Assembly: GCF_008017805.1 (NCBI RefSeq)
Contig: NZ_VRTT01000001.1
Coordinates: 124,001-188,000 of the forward strand
From: Paenibacillus sp. N3.4
Lineage (GTDB): Bacteria > Bacillota > Bacilli > Paenibacillales > NBRC-103111
Length of the DNA: 64,000 nt
Direction of reading: 5' to 3'
Numbering within the stretch: the stretch's first letter is position 1; each line of letters starts with the position of its first letter. Shown piece by piece: positions 45,773-55,021 of this stretch. Both the position numbers and the translations under genes were made by a program. The notes under the pieces were generated by a model that worked only from the letters and a program-made list of their open reading frames with translations, ran no database searches and had not been told where the DNA came from.

Positions 45773-48700
45773 TTATACCTCTAACGAACTTGTTGTTATG
45801 GTTTCTTTATTTTTATTGCGTTTGAACATACGACCGAACCGATTTTTTATGCTTTCAATCAACTCATAAATAATAGGAACCACAACGAGTGTCAAGAGGG
45901 TAGAAGTTATCAGACCGCCAATTACGACTACGCCAAGGCCTTTACCGATCAATCCACCTTCTCCCGAAATCCCTAAAGCAAGGGGTACCAATGCCATAAT
46001 GGTAGCTCCGGCTGTCATAATAATCGGACGAAGCCTTACTTTTCCTGCTTCAATCAAAGCATGCCTCACCGTATAGCCTTCATGGCGCAGCTGTTGAGCG
46101 CGGTCAATCAAGACAATCGCATTGGTAACTACGATACCAATGAGCATGAGAAAACCAATCATCGAGGTAACCGTTAAAGGCTCTCTCGCTATGGCAAGGC
46201 CAAGGAGACCACCGATAACAGCAAGCGGCAATGAGAACAAGATGGCGAAAGGTGCGCTCGCATTCCCAAAAGCCAGAACCATGATCAAGTAAACAACGAA
46301 TATGGCAGCAGCCATAGCTACGAATAATTGTTTGAAGCTGTCATTGACGTCAGAGGATACACCGCTAATTTTTGGTGTTACACCTTGCGGCATTTCAACT
46401 TCTTTGAGCGCCTTGCTCAGTTTGGCACTTACGCCGGTTTTATCAGCTGCATTGATTTTTGCAGTTACTTTTACAAGCTGCTGCTGTTTTTCACGGGAAA
46501 GGGAAGCAGCTCCCTTAATTTCATTGATCTTGGCAACTTCCTTCAACAAAATCGTCGATCCATTCGGTCCGGCCAACGGAATATTGCCTAATTTCTCAAG
46601 CGTATTTTTATCTGTTTTGTCCAAAGATACCGTTGTGGTATAGACGATATTATCAAATTTCATGTCACCCAGCTTTTGCTTTTGAATCCAGACTCGTGCT
46701 GTGTCTCTAACTTGCGATGCGCTTAACCCGTAAGCTCTTGCTTGCTTCTGATCGACAGCAATTTCAATCTCCGTTTTAGCATCGCTAAGGTTGTCTGCGA
46801 CTTCGGCAAGCTCAGGGAATGTACTCAGCTTCTCTTTGACTAACTTGGCTGCTTTCTCTAACTGAAGTTGATCATCACCTTGCAGCGTGTATGCAAAATC
46901 AGTGGATGAAGTGCCGAAGTCGCCTTCCATCGATTTTGCCTGAACTTCTGAACCATTTGGCAACTCGGAGAGAATGAATGCTTTCATGTCATCCTTCACT
47001 TTATTCGGATCTACTTTATCATTTAATTGAACGAAAATCTGTGAAGCATAAGGTGTTCGTTCATCATCTTTACCTGCATAGCCCACTAAGGCTTCAACGA
47101 ATTTAAACACAGGCTCGCCGTTAGAATCTTTGGTGTTTAACAAAACACCTTCGATTTCATTTGTCTTAGCGTCCGTAGCCTCGAAGGAAGTTTCATAAGG
47201 CATTTTCAATTGGAAATACATCGTCGTAGGCGGTTTAGAGCTAGGTAGGAAGGAGACCGATAGGAACGGAATCGTTCCTCCAATGCTCACTACCAGCAAA
47301 AGTAGTGACAGAAGTAAAGTTTTAATGCGATTTTTCAGACTCCATGTTAACACTTTTTCATAAAAAGTCGTTAATTTCGTAGGCTTTGTTTCATCATGAT
47401 GCCCTTTTCCAGGTTTGCTGCGCAGTACCAACAGTTTCGCCAGCATCGGAATAACCGTTAGGGCAACAATTAAGGAAGATAGCAATGCGCAAGCAATCGT
47501 CAAGGCAAAAGGTCTGAAGAAACCGCCGATCACCCCTGTTACCAGAGCGAGCGGAGCAAATACCCCTACTGTTGCCAACGTTGATGATGTAATGGCCATA
47601 GAAACTTGGCTTGTGGCAAGCGCAATGACGGATTCTTTGCGTTCCTGCGCTTTTTCCAGCGATGCATAAATATTTTCAATAACAACGATGGAATCATCGA
47701 CGACACGGCCTACGGCAATGAATATACCTCCGAGTGTCATCGTATTAAGTGTTAAGCCCAGCTGTGACATGAGCAGTAAAGTAATTAAAATGGATAGTGG
47801 AATCGAAACGAGAACAATAAGTGTCATTCGAACGTTGCGTAAGAAGATAAGAATCATAAGTGATGCCAAAACAGCGCCAATAATGCCTTCACGCACGAGT
47901 CCTGAGATCGATTCTTTGATCTGATCCGCACTATCATAGGTGTTTTTGAACATGATATTCGGCAGCGAAGTGTGCCATTCCTGAATCAGCTTGTTGATGG
48001 AACTGGAAAATTCTACGGCATTGGCGCTTCCAGCTTTGTACAAAATCATACCAATTGCCGGTTTGCCATCCAGTCTGCCATTAAAATTAGACTCCGTAAT
48101 TGCTTTAACCTTGGCAACTTGGGCCAAAGTAACAATGTCGCCCTTAGGAGTTGTAATTTCTACCTGTTCTAATTGATACAAGCTGGATATATTCCCTGTT
48201 ACACGCGTCATCTTATTATTGCCACTAATCTCGACACTGCCAATCGGGCTTTGCGTGGCAGCCGAATTAATCGCGTTGCTGACGAGGGACGGGGAAAGAC
48301 CGTAAACTTCAAGTGCTGACGCATCCAGCTCAATATCGAGCGAGGTGTCGCGGGCGCCAATTATGTTCATATGGTCTATGCCTTTGATGCCTTCAAGTCC
48401 TGGTTTAATTTTATCTTTAAAGCTCTTGTCGAGCTCCGTTTGGCTAATGCCATTCTCCGCATAAGCGACTAAGTAATTGGACGGAAAGGATGCTGCACCA
48501 AAGGTGGATGCTTTCGGCGTCCAGCTGTTGCCGGAAGGGTCACCGCGGCCAATAGATCTTGAACGGCCTGCTTTTTCTTGTCTGTATCTACGTTTTGTTT
48601 AAACATCAGAATGATCATGGAGAAATTGTCACTCGATGTTGAAGTCATAGAGTCCAAATCCTCTATGTTAGCCAACTTCTTCTCAATCGGATCCGTAATT

Positions 48701-48885
48701 TGATCCATGACATCCTTGGGCGCTCCCGTGTAGGTTGTCGTTACAGCAACTACCGGGAAAGAAACGTTAGGCATGTTCTCTACTTTAAGCTGCGTCGATG
48801 AATAAAATCCGCCTACAAAAAGCATGATCATGATGATGAATAATGCCGAGACATTTTTCATGGAAAACTGTGTAAGTCGATTCAT
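45773..48885 (-). CDS. RND family efflux transporter (AcrB/SwrC-like), pump 2, frameshifted at about 48531-48534
   Basis: The N-terminal frame starts at ATG 48885 (MNRLTQFSMKNVSALFIIMIM, GGGAGTG upstream), not the longer frame from 49026. It fails after AAVTLPA; the neighbouring frame continues GNSWTPKASTFGAASFPSNYLVAYAENG into the long frame ending at 45773. One base in CCGG restores 1037 residues, the normal length. Helix 4 keeps the Asp-Asp pair (VVDDSIVVIENI), unlike pump 1. Helix 10 reads VVTNAIVLID. It opens the operon pump-adaptor-secreted protein. TTCATA-N5-TTCATA repeats lie 75-91 bp upstream. Confidence 0.88.
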
Positions 48886-48959
48886 TCTTGCACTCCCTTC
48901 GTAACCATAGCTTTGCAACATTTTCATCAAATGTTCGTTACTACAAGATACACGTGAAA

Positions 48960-48976
48960 TATGAACCCAATATGAA
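48960..48976 (-). promoter_or_regulatory. Direct-repeat operator TTCATA-N5-TTCATA upstream of pump 2
   Basis: On the minus strand it reads TTCATATTGGGTTCATA: identical hexamers with an 11-bp step, 75-91 bp before the ATG. It fits TT[ACT]A[ACT]A repeats of PhoP-type regulators. The hexamer differs from TTTACA at two places, so a different OmpR-type regulator remains possible. Confidence 0.5.
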
Positions 48977-49013
48977 CAAATAAGAAAAACCAACTGTGAA
49001 GAAAATATAAATA

Positions 49014-49036
49014 AGCCTAGGATCATATCCTAGGCT
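49014..49036 (-). terminator. Terminator after merR-type gene
   Basis: Arms AGCCTAGGAT and ATCCTAGGCT pair perfectly around CAT. A moderately T-rich tail follows on the minus strand. Confidence 0.65.
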
Positions 49037-49071
49037 ACTGGAAAGCCTAAAAGAGGCTGCTTGTTCGGATA

Positions 49072-49470
49072 TTATCTATCCAGATGGTCGTCCATCCTTC
49101 GGGCCATATCAGGATCTTCATAGATCGCGATTTTCGAATCAATAAGCTCAAGATTTCTCTTCAAGTCGTCAATTTGCATTAATACTTGACTACGGTGCGC
49201 AGTGAGCATCGTTTTGCGTGCGTCCACCGTTCCGCTTCCCTGCGTACACCAATCACTGTACTGCTTGATTTCTTTAATCTGCATGCCCGTATTTTTCAGG
49301 CAGCAGATCATTGCTATCCATTTAAGATCCCCTTCGGTGAACGTTCGGTTACCGGATTTGTTCCTCTCAACAAAGGGAAGAAGACCCTCTTTGTCATAAA
49401 ATCGCAACGTGTGTGCGGATAGTCCGAATTTATTGGCTACCTCGTTAATGGTAAAATTTATTTTCCTCAC
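49072..49470 (-). CDS. MerR-family transcriptional regulator
   Basis: A 132-residue regulator with a MerR winged helix (FTINEVANKFGLSAHTLRFYDKEGLLPFVERNKSGNRTFTEGDLKWI) and a dimer helix. The C-terminus lacks a Cys-rich metal loop, and the sequence best fits the NmlR/AdhR-type group that senses aldehydes or other electrophiles. It is divergent from an SDR gene whose promoter has the 19-bp spacer that MerR proteins activate (49478-49508). Confidence 0.9.
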   Translation of the reverse strand: MRKINFTINEVANKFGLSAHTLRFYDKEGLLPFVERNKSGNRTFTEGDLKWIAMICCLKNTGMQIKEIKQYSDWCTQGSGTVDARKTMLTAHRSQVLMQIDDLKRNLELIDSKIAIYEDPDMARRMDDHLDR

Positions 49471-49477
49471 CTTCCCC

Positions 49478-49508
49478 TTGACTTAGAGTTAACTCGAAGT
49501 GATATCAT
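49478..49508 (+). promoter_or_regulatory. MerR-type promoter (19-bp spacer) of the SDR gene
   Basis: -35 TTGACT (49478-49483) and -10 TATCAT (49503-49508) are 19 bp apart, with the dyad CTTAGAGTTAACTCGAAG between them (perfect core GAGTTAACTC). This layout is the hallmark of MerR activation by DNA twisting. The site lies between the two divergent genes. Confidence 0.8.
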
Positions 49509-49571
49509 CACTTTAGTCCACATAATTAGAAAAATCAAGTGGTCAATCACATAATTAAAGGAGAATGGACA

Positions 49572-50336
49572 ATGGAAACAACTCAAAAGATCGCGTTAGT
49601 AACAGGAGGTAGCAGAGGTCTAGGCAGGAATACTGCCATTGCGCTGTCCAACAAAGGAATCGACGTCATCGTCACTTATCATACCCGAAAAGAAGAAGCA
49701 GATTCGGTAGTCAAAGAAATCGTAGGCAATGGCCGAAAAGCTGCTGCACTGCAACTAGATACGGGTAACGTATCCTCTTTCGAAGCTTTTGAATCTCAAC
49801 TGTCAAACATACTTAAAGAAAATTGGAATCAAGAGCATTTCGACTTTTTGATCAACAATGCTGGATTTGGACTGAATGCTCCTCTTGCGCAAACAACAGA
49901 GGCACAATTCGATAACTTGATGAACGTTCACTTCAAGGGTGTGTTTTTCCTGACACAAAAGCTGATTTCCCGTATTGCCGATAACGGAAGGATCATTAAC
50001 CTTTCAACGGGCTTAACTCGTTTTGCGCTTGAAGGCTACGGAGCTTATGCCGCCATGAAAGGCGCAATCGAAATATTGACGAAGTACATGGCCAAAGAAT
50101 GGGGACGCAGAGGCATTCGGGTCAATGCCGTCGCCCCGGGAGCGATCGCTACGGATTTCGGCGGTGGCGCGGTGAGAGATAATGAGGGGATACAGGAATT
50201 TATCGGCTCTCAAACGGCATTAGGAAGAGTTGGAGAAGCCAACGATATCGGCGGGGTTGTCGCGTCCTTGTGCACGGCCGATTTGGGTTGGGTGAACGCG
50301 CAGCGTATCGAGGCTTCTGGGGGCATGTTTCTCTAA
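49572..50336 (+). CDS. Short-chain dehydrogenase/reductase (SDR)
   Basis: A 254-residue classical SDR with the NAD(P) motif TGGSRGLG, NNAG (INNAGFG), the Ser in NLSTGL and catalytic YAAMK. It would reduce a carbonyl compound using NAD(P)H; the substrate is not known. I chose the ATG at 49572 with AAGGAG 8 bp upstream. The divergent MerR regulator and its promoter suggest that it is induced by a reactive carbonyl. Confidence 0.9.
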   Translation: METTQKIALVTGGSRGLGRNTAIALSNKGIDVIVTYHTRKEEADSVVKEIVGNGRKAAALQLDTGNVSSFEAFESQLSNILKENWNQEHFDFLINNAGFGLNAPLAQTTEAQFDNLMNVHFKGVFFLTQKLISRIADNGRIINLSTGLTRFALEGYGAYAAMKGAIEILTKYMAKEWGRRGIRVNAVAPGAIATDFGGGAVRDNEGIQEFIGSQTALGRVGEANDIGGVVASLCTADLGWVNAQRIEASGGMFL

Positions 50337-50348
50337 TCTACAGAATTT

Positions 50349-50394
50349 AAATAATGAACACCTTGGAAGTTCTCTTCCAAGGTGTTCATTATTT
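50349..50394. terminator. Bidirectional terminator between SDR and kinase genes
   Basis: A perfect 20-bp inverted repeat (50349-50368 and 50375-50394, loop GTTCTC). The stop codon of the convergent kinase gene (50393-50395) lies in the right arm. Confidence 0.9.
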
Positions 50395-51793
50395 ATGATT
50401 TTTTCGGCATAAACGTCATTACAGGTAGGGTCACAATAAATAAGGTGCCTTTTCCCCACTCGCTTTGAACTTCAATAGTGCCTTGATGTTTATCGATAAT
50501 CTTTCGAGCTATGGCAAGACCCAGACCACTTCCACCGGTTTCACGCAATCTAGCTTGATCCGCTTTATAGAATCGATCAAAAATCCTTCCTTGGTCTTCC
50601 TCCTGAATACCAATGCCATTATCCTGAATACGCACCTCAACTCGGTCAGTTAAAGGGACGAGCTTTACATAAATATGCCCACCCTGAGGGGTAAATTTGA
50701 CGGCATTGCCGATGATATTCATCCAAACCTGACTTAATTGATCCGCATCCCCTGATATTTTCACCCTCGGTAAAGCTAAATCCATATCAATCCGTTTTTC
50801 TGACCATTGTGGTTCATGAAAAACAACAATTCTTCGAATCTGCTCATCTAAATCAAAGATTGTGGGATGAAAAGGATGATGCTCAGATTCCAGCGAAGCA
50901 AGCTTTAATAAATTCTCACTTAATCGAGACAATCTTTCACTTTCACGCTCAATGATTTCCAAATAGCGAAGACGATCATCCTCTAGAATGTCATTTTGTC
51001 TTAACGCTTTAGAGAAACCGCGGATGGCCGTCAAAGGTGATTGTATTTCATGGGACACGTTGGACACGAAATCCTGCCTCATCTGCTCAAGCTGTTTGAG
51101 TTCTCCGGCCATATGATTGAAACTCTCGGTCAGCAAGCCGATTTCGTCCTTCGTTTTCACCTTGATGTTCACGTTAAAATTACCTCGGGCCAAACGATTG
51201 GTTGCCAACGTCAGTCTTTTTACGGGGCTTACAATGTAACGGGAAGCGATAAGAATAAGAAAACTACCTATTAATAAAACAATAAAGAGCACGGATGCAA
51301 CCGCCGTTTGGCTCTGTCTTCTGGCTTCCTCGGTGAACTTGGGGGCTAGAAATATGGCATAATTCGTTGCATTCACCGTTAGTGGAATGCCAATTTTTAC
51401 ACTTACCGCATTCTCGAATATCCCATATTTGACATTAACACTCTTGTAGATATCGCCACTCAATACTTTTCTAACCTCAAGCGGATCGATATGAACGTAA
51501 TCGCCTTTTTTTGCCACTCCAAATGATTCGTGGTTACCGTTTGTATCGTAGAGGGTCAAGGAATAACTATCATTCAATTCTGTACTGGCTTCCAAAAAGG
51601 TATTCAAATCCTGAGGTTTAAACTCATCGCTCATCATTACAAGCTGCCGACCAATTTTCAAAAGTGAAGTTTGGACTTCCGTTGTAATTCGGTCGGTGTA
51701 CAACAGCATAGCTATGGGAAAAGCTAGTAGAACGCTTATCACTACAACTGCTGAGAAAACGAGTACAACTCGTAAATATAAGGTTTTGATCAT
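50393..51793 (-). CDS. Sensor histidine kinase (HssS/VanS-like layout)
   Basis: A 466-residue membrane kinase: helix 1 (8-30), an extracellular loop to about 165, helix 2, HAMP (RLTLATNRLARGNFNVNIKVKTKDEIGLLTESFN), H-box FVSNVSHEIQSPLTAIRG, N-box NIIGNAVKFTPQGG, and G-boxes DNGIGI and GSGLGLAIARKI. SHEIQSPL is shared with heme-sensor HssS-type kinases, but no hrtAB genes are in the window, so the signal is unknown. The start overlaps the regulator stop by 4 bp. Confidence 0.92.
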   Translation of the reverse strand: MIKTLYLRVVLVFSAVVVISVLLAFPIAMLLYTDRITTEVQTSLLKIGRQLVMMSDEFKPQDLNTFLEASTELNDSYSLTLYDTNGNHESFGVAKKGDYVHIDPLEVRKVLSGDIYKSVNVKYGIFENAVSVKIGIPLTVNATNYAIFLAPKFTEEARRQSQTAVASVLFIVLLIGSFLILIASRYIVSPVKRLTLATNRLARGNFNVNIKVKTKDEIGLLTESFNHMAGELKQLEQMRQDFVSNVSHEIQSPLTAIRGFSKALRQNDILEDDRLRYLEIIERESERLSRLSENLLKLASLESEHHPFHPTIFDLDEQIRRIVVFHEPQWSEKRIDMDLALPRVKISGDADQLSQVWMNIIGNAVKFTPQGGHIYVKLVPLTDRVEVRIQDNGIGIQEEDQGRIFDRFYKADQARLRETGGSGLGLAIARKIIDKHQGTIEVQSEWGKGTLFIVTLPVMTFMPKKS

Positions 51794-52467
51794 AGCCTTA
51801 CCTCAAGACGATAGCCTAATCCACGAATGGTTGTAATCTGGAATTGATCCGTTATCGGTTCGAAGCGTTCGCGAAGACGTTTGATGTGCACATCAACGGT
51901 TCTCTCATCGCCTTCATAATCCATTCCCCATATTTGTTCAATAAGCTGGGTCCTTGTAAAAATTTGCGCCGGATAGCTGCCCAATTTATACAATAACTCA
52001 AACTCTTTAAGTGGAAGAACAATTAATTGTTCTTGAACACGAACCGCCAATGTCGTTCGATCAATCACGATATCACCCATTTGCACCTTCTGGGAGGACG
52101 CAATTCGGTAACGCTTGAGCAAAGCCTTAACTCGCATAACCAGTTCGACTGGGTCAAATGGTTTTACGACATAATCATCTGTTCCAAGCTGAAACCCTTT
52201 CACTTTATGCGTTGACTCTCCTTTGGCTGTTACCATGAGTATGGGTAGGTCATTATATTGGGAACGAATCTGACGGCACAACTCCCAGCCATCCATGAGC
52301 GGCATCATAATGTCCAGAATGACAAGATCAGCCTGCGCCGTTTCCAGAAACGTCAATGCTTCTTGCCCATTTCTTGCTTCTATCACGTCCAGGCCCTCTC
52401 TGGCCAAATAAACACGAATCAGTTCACGGATATCTGAATCATCATCTACAACCAGGATCTTGGCCAA
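51790..52467 (-). CDS. OmpR-family response regulator (HssR-like)
   Basis: A 225-residue regulator: receiver domain (ILVVDDDSDIRELI, phospho-Asp in LVILDIMMPLMDGW, Lys in YVVKPFDP), then a winged helix with IWGMDYEGDERTVDVHIKRLRERF. The DYEGDERTVDVHIKRLR segment is close to that of HssR. It lies 26 bp after queC, so readthrough from the que operon is likely. It could bind direct-repeat sites like those at 48960, but this is speculation. Confidence 0.92.
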   Translation of the reverse strand: MAKILVVDDDSDIRELIRVYLAREGLDVIEARNGQEALTFLETAQADLVILDIMMPLMDGWELCRQIRSQYNDLPILMVTAKGESTHKVKGFQLGTDDYVVKPFDPVELVMRVKALLKRYRIASSQKVQMGDIVIDRTTLAVRVQEQLIVLPLKEFELLYKLGSYPAQIFTRTQLIEQIWGMDYEGDERTVDVHIKRLRERFEPITDQFQITTIRGLGYRLEVRL

Positions 52468-52493
52468 GGATCACTCACCTCTCTCTTACTGTG

Positions 52494-53219
52494 TTATCTC
52501 TCGCCCATATAAGCAATCGGATCCGTCGATCCCGCTTCCTCAAAACCCTTCAAACGCAGTCGACAGCTATCGCACTCACCGCAAGCTTCCGCTTTTCCGT
52601 TGTAGCATGAGGTTGTTAATTCGTAAGGAACACCAATTTTCAAGCCCTCTTCGATAATTTGAGCTTTGGTCCATTCCATCAAAGGCGTTTCAATGGTAAT
52701 CCCTTTTCCCTCGACGCCTACTTTTGTCGCTAACGCAATGACTTCCTCGACTTTGTGGATAAATGCCGGACGACAATCCGGATAACCGCTATAGTCAAGC
52801 GCATTTACACCGATATAAATGGCTTCAGAGCCTGTTACTTCTGCATATGAAGTCGCAATAGAAAGAAAAAGTAAATTGCGACCAGGCACGTAGGTAACCG
52901 GAATTTCCGATTCTTCTGAATGAGGAGCTTGACCATTCACGATTTGAGGCACCTCAATCCGCTCATCGGTCAGTGCACTTCCGCCGAAATCACGTAGAAA
53001 ATCAAGCTTAATGATTTTGTGGCGACGACCGACACCGTAATGCTCAGCAACTTGCTTGGCATTCTCGATCTCGATTTTGTGACGTTGTCCATAATCAAAG
53101 GATAACGGGTAAAGCTCATAACCAGCCTCTTTGGCCAGTCCCATACAGGTCGTGCTATCTAAACCGCCGCTCAAAATAACGACAGCTCGTTTGTTCTCTA
53201 GATTATTGCTTGCATTCAT
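52494..53219 (-). CDS. queC: 7-cyano-7-deazaguanine synthase
   Basis: A 241-residue enzyme that turns 7-carboxy-7-deazaguanine into preQ0 with ATP and ammonia. It has the PP-loop SGGLDSTT, the dimer/substrate segment FDYGQRHKIEIENA, and the four-Cys zinc site CYNGKAEACGECDSC. I chose the ATG at 53219 (GAGGTG 9 bp upstream) over the GTG at 53231, which overlaps that site. It is the third gene of queD-queE-queC; queF is not in the window. Confidence 0.95.
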   Translation of the reverse strand: MNASNNLENKRAVVILSGGLDSTTCMGLAKEAGYELYPLSFDYGQRHKIEIENAKQVAEHYGVGRRHKIIKLDFLRDFGGSALTDERIEVPQIVNGQAPHSEESEIPVTYVPGRNLLFLSIATSYAEVTGSEAIYIGVNALDYSGYPDCRPAFIHKVEEVIALATKVGVEGKGITIETPLMEWTKAQIIEEGLKIGVPYELTTSCYNGKAEACGECDSCRLRLKGFEEAGSTDPIAYMGER

Positions 53220-53257
53220 ATTGAAAGCCACCTCTTTTTATTCGATTGACTAATTAG

Positions 53258-53938
53258 CTATACACCGCGCATTGCAGGGTCCCAAATTATTTTGTGAAGC
53301 TGCATGTTGAGCTTCACCTTGGACAAGCCGGCTTCCAGCATAAGCTCCACAAGCTTGCGCGGCGGCATCGTTTCCCACACTGGGCTAAACATCGGAAGCG
53401 CCTTCGTCGGATACTGTTCCAACACTTCAACCGCGGTACGGAAATCCAGATCGGAGCCGATAACGAATTTTAGTTCATCCTGCTCGCGGAGCAGCGCAAG
53501 GTTGCTAACGATCATCTGCTCCATCTCACCGGAATCAGGCAGCTTATAATCCATAATATATCGCACCTTTGGCGAAAGCACGCGCTCTGCAAAAAGGGAG
53601 AGATCGATGGCCCCGTTCGTCTCTATATGCAGGTCATCAATATGATCCAGTTCTGCAAGCGCCTCGATTAGAGCCAGTGACTTCTCTCCATACAAAAGCG
53701 GCTCACCACCGGTAAGGCAAATATGCCGCGAATGGAATGTGCAGACCTTGCTGACGATTTCGGAAATCGTCATGACCGTATCTGCTTCCGTAGGGGGGTA
53801 GCTATATTTGGTATCACACCAAGTACAACGCAGGTTGCAACCAAAAAGACGGACGAAGACTGTCGGGAACCCTGCTCGTGTCCCCTCGCCTTCAACCGTC
53901 TCGAAAATCTCGACCATCGGAATACGGATATCTCGCAT
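53258..53938 (-). CDS. queE: 7-carboxy-7-deazaguanine synthase (radical SAM)
   Basis: A 226-residue radical SAM enzyme that contracts the ring of CPH4 to 7-carboxy-7-deazaguanine. It has the cluster motif CNLRCTWC (Cx3Cx2C), the VEIFETVEGEGTRAG substrate segment and TGGEPLLY. The start is ATG 53938, sharing one base with the queD stop, with GGAGGAAG upstream, not the longer frame from 53998. Confidence 0.95.
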   Translation of the reverse strand: MRDIRIPMVEIFETVEGEGTRAGFPTVFVRLFGCNLRCTWCDTKYSYPPTEADTVMTISEIVSKVCTFHSRHICLTGGEPLLYGEKSLALIEALAELDHIDDLHIETNGAIDLSLFAERVLSPKVRYIMDYKLPDSGEMEQMIVSNLALLREQDELKFVIGSDLDFRTAVEVLEQYPTKALPMFSPVWETMPPRKLVELMLEAGLSKVKLNMQLHKIIWDPAMRGV

Positions 53939-54411
53939 CAAGCTTCTTCCTCCATCATGGCTCGAGTGACAGCCGCGTAGCTTGTCGGTGTCTCCCAAAG
54001 CCGAATTTCTTCCAGCAGGATGGCAGGATAAAGCTGCTCAGCAAGAAGAGCTTGTTGAATCTCTTCATACATCCAGACTACCATATTTTCAGCTGTTGTA
54101 TTCATCGCCGGCAAAACATCATTTAAATATTGATGATCCAACCGATCAATTATACGTTCTTTTGCAATCCGTTTAATATCCCCAAAATCTATAGCGATCC
54201 CCCGGTTATCCACTTTCCCCCGCATAATAACTTGTAATTTGTAGGTGTGGCCGTGCAGATTTTTACATTTCCCCTCATAACAATGCAAATGGTGGGCACT
54301 GTCAAACGTAAACTCTTTGGAAACCAAGACGGATTTGTGATGATATTTTAGTTGATTTTCTTTGATGTCTCGTCCCAATATTTGTACATCTCTAGGGATT
54401 TGGTAGCTCAT
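53938..54411 (-). CDS. queD: 6-carboxytetrahydropterin synthase
   Basis: A 157-residue pterin enzyme that makes CPH4 from dihydroneopterin triphosphate. The zinc His residues and catalytic Cys lie in FDSAHHLHCYEGKCKNLHGHTYKL; the partner residues DFGDIK and LDHQYLND follow. The start is ATG 54411 (AGAGGTG upstream), with a GTG at 54420 as the less likely choice. It is the first gene of the operon. Confidence 0.94.
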   Translation of the reverse strand: MSYQIPRDVQILGRDIKENQLKYHHKSVLVSKEFTFDSAHHLHCYEGKCKNLHGHTYKLQVIMRGKVDNRGIAIDFGDIKRIAKERIIDRLDHQYLNDVLPAMNTTAENMVVWMYEEIQQALLAEQLYPAILLEEIRLWETPTSYAAVTRAMMEEEA

Positions 54412-54446
54412 ATCTATCACCTCTTATATAAAAAACAGTACTTTCT

Positions 54447-54478
54447 ATTATATCATGTCGATTGCGATTCTCACAATC
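54447..54478 (-). promoter_or_regulatory. Promoter of queDEC with a 19-bp near-palindrome over the -35 box
   Basis: On the minus strand -35 TTGTGA (54471-54476) and -10 TATAAT (54447-54452) are 18 bp apart. The near-perfect palindrome GATTGTGAGAATCGCAATC (54460-54478) covers the -35. The leader would be only about 30 nt, too short for a preQ1 riboswitch. Confidence 0.65.
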
Positions 54479-54533
54479 CACTGCATGGGATGAATCATTG
54501 GTATTTGTAAGGAGATATAGGAAGCGAAGAATG

Positions 54534-54803
54534 TTAGGGGTTTTTTCGATTTTTTTGATTCCAGTCCAAGTGTCCACGAATTTCCTGAATACGCTCATTT
54601 TCACTCCGCAGATCAGACTCAATTAAAGCAGTCAACTGTTCGATTTGGTCAACTACCATATCGGGGAGTTCTATTTCCTCAAGTGATTTCACAATATAGA
54701 GCAAGCACTGCAGCGTCTCTTCCATGAGGCTCTTCTTTTTACCTGTAAGAACAACTTCCGACAAAAAAACAAGGTGACTCAACTCTGCTTGTGTCATTTT
54801 CAA
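54534..54803 (-). CDS. Small hypothetical protein
   Basis: About 89 residues, helical and acidic (MTQAELSHLVFLSEVVLTGKK, then LQCLLYIVKSLEEIELPDMVVDQIEQLTALI), with no signal or membrane segment. The start is uncertain: the TTG at 54803 has AAAGGGG 9 bp upstream, while the ATGs at 54830, 54812 and 54797 have poor spacing. I recognise no family. The minus-strand gene sits upstream of the que promoter and may be separate. Confidence 0.4.
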   Translation of the reverse strand: MKMTQAELSHLVFLSEVVLTGKKKSLMEETLQCLLYIVKSLEEIELPDMVVDQIEQLTALIESDLRSENERIQEIRGHLDWNQKNRKNP

Positions 54804-54864
54804 GAGGATCATCCCCTTTCCTGCTTCCATTATCCAACATTTTTAGACATCGGGAAAGAGTATC

Positions 54865-54893
54865 TTGACAACGGAAACTATAACTTTTATTAT
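54865..54893 (+). promoter_or_regulatory. Sigma-A-type promoter of the nitroreductase gene
   Basis: -35 TTGACA (54865-54870) and -10 TATTAT (54888-54893) are exactly 17 bp apart, about 130 bp upstream of the start at 55022. Confidence 0.7.
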
Positions 54894-55021
54894 TACAGAA
54901 ACTAATTATTTTATCACGTTCTGATTTTAGCGAAGATGGAAGCATTTTTCTTTTATCGGAAAGGATATAAATCTGTCGTAGATACACACTAAAAAGAATT
55001 TTCATACTTGGAGGGAACATA

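Noticed and set aside
54421..54540. preQ1 riboswitch before queD
   Set aside because: The promoter at 54447-54476 leaves only about 30 nt of leader, and no preQ1-type stem and A-rich tail is visible there.
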